From CAZADH01 sp964483805 (GTDB taxonomy: Bacteria > Muiribacteriota > Ozemobacteria > Ozemobacterales > Ozemobacteraceae), in the NCBI GenBank assembly GCA_964483805.1, contig CAZADH010000279.1:1-8300 (forward strand): a stretch of DNA of 8,300 nucleotides, read 5' to 3'. Numbering within the stretch: the first letter of the stretch is position 1; each line of letters starts with the position of its first letter. Shown here in pieces: positions 5,837-8,300 of this stretch. Below the pieces are notes generated by a model, which worked only from the letters and a program-made list of their open reading frames with translations, was not told where the DNA came from and did no database searches. Both the position numbers and the translations under genes were made by a program.

Positions 5837-5959
5837 CCGCGGCCGGATACGCTCTGCGTGTCGCCGAGACGGGCCGACTCCGAGGGGGGGGACCGACCAA
5901 TCAAGTCAATTGGATGAGCTCGCTCGCGCACTATCTGAATGCACTCGGTGACATTCGAA

Positions 5960-8300
5960 TCACGGTGCAACGACGACCCGGAAACCCAGGTTGATGCTCC
6001 CACTACCCGGAGACCACGCGTTCCGATACGCGGAGCGACAGCCCCAAAAACCCTCCGCCGGACTACTTCGAAGAACGCGAGCCGTCCCGCCTGACGGCCC
6101 CCGAGGGTTATCGCGTGCGCCGACATCCGACGATGCGGCATACCAGTCCCAACACCACTCGAACACGTTTCCGCTCATGTCATACAACCCCCAGGGATTC
6201 GGACCCTTGGTCGCAACCGGGTGAGGCACACGCCCGCTGTTCTCGAAGTACCAAGCGTAAAGACCCATGCCCGCTAGGTCGCTGGAGTCTCCCCAAAAGA
6301 AAGGTGTCGTGGTACCCGCTCGTTGCGCAAACTCAAACTCGGCGTCGGTCGGCAACCGGAAGCCGTTGGCCAACCAATCGCACGCCACACTGTCACCGTC
6401 AACGATCGCCACACTCCCATGTTGATTCCTGTAGCACGGCTCCCGATTTGTCATCGCCGACGCAGTGTTGCAGAATCTCACACAGTCAAACCACGTTACG
6501 TTTTCAACCGGGTTGGCAACATTGCTCCGCAAATTTGATGGGTTCGTGTTCATCACAGCCACATACTGTGACTGGGTCACCTCAGTGACCCCAACCGCAA
6601 GTGCGCTGATCTTGACTTGGTGCATGGGCCACTCGACACCGTGCCCGTAGTAACCAGCCTCTGTGGTCGGACACCCCATCGTGAAGAGTCCGCCGATGTT
6701 CGAGAATGTCATTGTCACACCCTCGGCAAGTTGAATCGTCATCAACGGCCCCCTGCCAACCAGGTGGACAACGGAGGACGCCGGGGCCGACTCTCCCTCG
6801 GCAAAGACTGCAGTCACAGTGAAGTTATACATCGTGTTCTCAAGCACGGACGGGTCAACCACCGAAAAGCCACTCGCAGACCACCGCGTCGTCACTCCAC
6901 CAGAAGTCCGGTAGACAGCATACTCCAACGCATCGGGGACGGCATTCCAACTCAAGCTGACTACGGTGCTTCCTACCATTGACGCCACCAACCCCGTCGG
7001 TGCCGACACGGCGCGCGGGGCCGCCGACACCGCGGCCGACGGCGCCGATTGCACGGTGCCGTTCAGAGACGTCAATACGAAGTGATAACGCAACCCATTG
7101 GTCAGGCCCGTGACAGTCTTCGGACTGGTCACGTTGGCTATGCGGTCGCTCTCTGCTGAAACGTTTGCCGATTCGGACTTGTACAGGTGATACCCGGTCG
7201 CGCCCGGCGCCGGGTCCCAGGTGAGGGTGATCTGCGCATCGGCGATCGTCGCCCGCACGTTGGTCGGTGGCCCGAAGGGCCGGGCAGTCACCGTCGCGCC
7301 TTGCGGCGTCTCGCCATCGGAAAACTGCGCAAACACACCATACTCGTAGGTGACGCCATTGGTCAGGCCGACGTGTAAATACGGCGAAGCTACGTTGTCG
7401 ACACGTGCCGTCGGGCTGCCGGCTTGTCCGGCGAAGATCGAGTACCCCACGGCATCAGTGACGGGCAGCCAACTCACCGTGACCCGACCGTCTGCCGGCA
7501 GCGCCGTTACCCCGGTCACCGGCCCGCGCGGCGTCGCGCCCACGGGCAACGAGTCGGTCTGCTGCCCCTCTGAAAACACGGCGCTGACCAGATAATACCG
7601 CCGCCCATTGTTCGTCACCCCCGTGTGGGTAAACGACGTCGAGGTCGTCGTGCCGGCCCGGGTCGAACCACCACGGGTCATGGCCGGCGAGGTGTCACTG
7701 TAGATTTCGTAGGAAGAGGCCCCGGGAACCGCGGTCCAGTTCAAGCGGACCGCCTGATCGAGGCCAAGCGCCGTCAACCCCGTCGGGCCCGGCCGCGGAA
7801 CGGCACTCACCACGTTCGACCCCGCCGACTCCCCGTTGCCGTTTAACGCACACACGGTGTAGTGATAGCGAGCACCGTTGGCGCAATTCGCATGCACGAA
7901 CGGACTGGTCACGTTGTTGATGCTGTTGCCGGTCGTCGGACTCACGCTGCCCTGATCGGACCAATAGAGACGGTATCGCGTCGCACCGCTCACCGGCTGC
8001 CAGGTCAGACGGATCGAACCGTTACCGCTGATCGCGGCCAGATTCGTCGGCGCTGGGGGCGGTGCCGCTACCGGTGTGGCTGACACGGTCGGCGAACGAA
8101 CAACTTCCTGGCCGTTGAGCAATGCTGTGACCAGGTAATAATCCGGAGTGCCGTGTGTCAGGCCTGCGTGCCGCCACGTGGTCGTGGCCACCTCGGTGTA
8201 GGCCGAGGCCGGATCGGGGGCTGCTCCCGCCGCCCACCGGACCCGATAGGTCGAGACACCACCGATCGCGTTCCAACCCAGATCGACCAGGCCGGCGGCC
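5960..8300 (-). CDS. Multi-fn3 protein with C-terminal FGE-sulfatase domain (5' end outside window)
   Basis: The frame is open from base 8300 down to TGA at 5960-5962, about 779 codons; the N-terminus, probably with a secretion signal, is not visible. A GTG at 8191 is internal, since the fn3 sequence continues upstream of it. In order it has a partial fn3 domain (8300 to ~8050), five complete fn3 domains of 84-89 residues (to ~6749), then an FGE-sulfatase domain (~6742-5963) with FTMGCP, GVTEVTQSQY, FRLPTDAEFEFAQRAG, GLYDMSGNVFEWCWDWY and LGFRVV. The fn3 units recur with the pattern P..L.A, a Trp before a Pro-rich turn, Y.(I/L)Y, and GLTNG..Y.Y. The catalytic cysteine positions of true formylglycine-generating enzymes appear substituted; one Cys lies nearby but out of register. 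A cell-surface or secreted adhesion or binding role is likely. The 3' third is clearly lower in GC than most of the fn3 part. Confidence 0.92.
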   Translation of the reverse strand, partial: AAGLVDLGWNAIGGVSTYRVRWAAGAAPDPASAYTEVATTTWRHAGLTHGTPDYYLVTALLNGQEVVRSPTVSATPVAAPPPAPTNLAAISGNGSIRLTWQPVSGATRYRLYWSDQGSVSPTTGNSINNVTSPFVHANCANGARYHYTVCALNGNGESAGSNVVSAVPRPGPTGLTALGLDQAVRLNWTAVPGASSYEIYSDTSPAMTRGGSTRAGTTTSTSFTHTGVTNNGRRYYLVSAVFSEGQQTDSLPVGATPRGPVTGVTALPADGRVTVSWLPVTDAVGYSIFAGQAGSPTARVDNVASPYLHVGLTNGVTYEYGVFAQFSDGETPQGATVTARPFGPPTNVRATIADAQITLTWDPAPGATGYHLYKSESANVSAESDRIANVTSPKTVTGLTNGLRYHFVLTSLNGTVQSAPSAAVSAAPRAVSAPTGLVASMVGSTVVSLSWNAVPDALEYAVYRTSGGVTTRWSASGFSVVDPSVLENTMYNFTVTAVFAEGESAPASSVVHLVGRGPLMTIQLAEGVTMTFSNIGGLFTMGCPTTEAGYYGHGVEWPMHQVKISALAVGVTEVTQSQYVAVMNTNPSNLRSNVANPVENVTWFDCVRFCNTASAMTNREPCYRNQHGSVAIVDGDSVACDWLANGFRLPTDAEFEFAQRAGTTTPFFWGDSSDLAGMGLYAWYFENSGRVPHPVATKGPNPWGLYDMSGNVFEWCWDWYAASSDVGARDNPRGPSGGTARVLRSSPAEGFWGCRSAYRNAWSPGSGSINLGFRVVVAP
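6749..8300 (-). repeat. Tandem fibronectin type III domain array (at least six units)
   Basis: Units end at roughly 8050, 7787, 7523, 7271, 7004 and 6749, a period of about 255-265 bp inside the coding sequence. Each has the fn3 core of a Trp in the first sheet, a Tyr-rich central strand and a (L/V)TNG-type turn. The units are similar in protein pattern but not near-identical in DNA, so the array is old. The first unit is cut by the window edge, and more may lie beyond. Confidence 0.8.

Noticed and set aside
5884..5891. Run of eight G bases as a phase-variation tract
   Set aside because: It lies in the spacer between two stop codons, outside any coding frame or recognisable promoter, so slippage there would have no evident effect.
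5897..5913. CCAAT/ATTGG inverted repeat between the convergent FGE-sulfatase genes as a shared terminator
   Set aside because: The stem is only 5 bp, AT-containing, with a 7-nt loop and no T-run on either side, too weak to call.
4570..5994. Plus-strand ORF of 474 codons overlapping the lipoprotein gene in another frame
   Set aside because: It is His/Arg/Gly-rich with no domain pattern, a frame shadow of the lipoprotein gene.

Overview
The window is GC-rich bacterial DNA in which TGA and TAG serve as ordinary stops. Lipoproteins and fibronectin type III (fn3) proteins carrying FGE-sulfatase (SUMF1-like) domains, next to decayed accessory genes, would fit a large-genome environmental bacterium of the Planctomycetes/PVC kind or a similar metagenomic lineage. 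No marker gene settles the taxonomy.

Layout. 1-876 (+) is the 3' part of an iron-sulfur L-serine dehydratase, the only clear core-metabolism gene. 733-1380 (-) is a low-confidence antisense ORF that runs back over the dehydratase 3' end. 1480-1982 (+) is an AT-richer type II toxin-antitoxin-like pair: a DUF4258/BrnT-like toxin gene with an in-frame TGA near its 5' end, overlapping by 4 nt a small acidic antitoxin-like gene that is intact. 1983-2244 has no gene but holds two consecutive stem-loops. 2245-3461 (+) is the most striking part: the first 149 codons of a SNF2/HepA-like helicase, ending just after Walker A, abut the last ~256 codons of a DUF499-family ATPase. These two families usually occur as full-length neighbours in a methylase/helicase/ATPase anti-phage locus, so this looks like such a locus collapsed by one large internal deletion.

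3560-4144 (-) is a GNAT acetyltransferase resembling streptothricin acetyltransferase. It is divergent from 4310-5836 (+), a lipoprotein with an FGE-sulfatase domain; the space between them carries two inverted repeats. 5960-8300 (-, 5' end outside the window) is a multi-fn3 protein ending in a second FGE-sulfatase domain. The two FGE-sulfatase genes face tail to tail, and both appear to lack the catalytic cysteine pair of true formylglycine-generating enzymes, so they are more likely surface binding or structural proteins.

I see no complete new system. The most informative biology is the decayed defence locus beside a broken toxin with an intact antitoxin, followed by the pair of non-catalytic FGE-fold surface proteins. 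I found no tRNA, rRNA, CRISPR array or insertion sequence.
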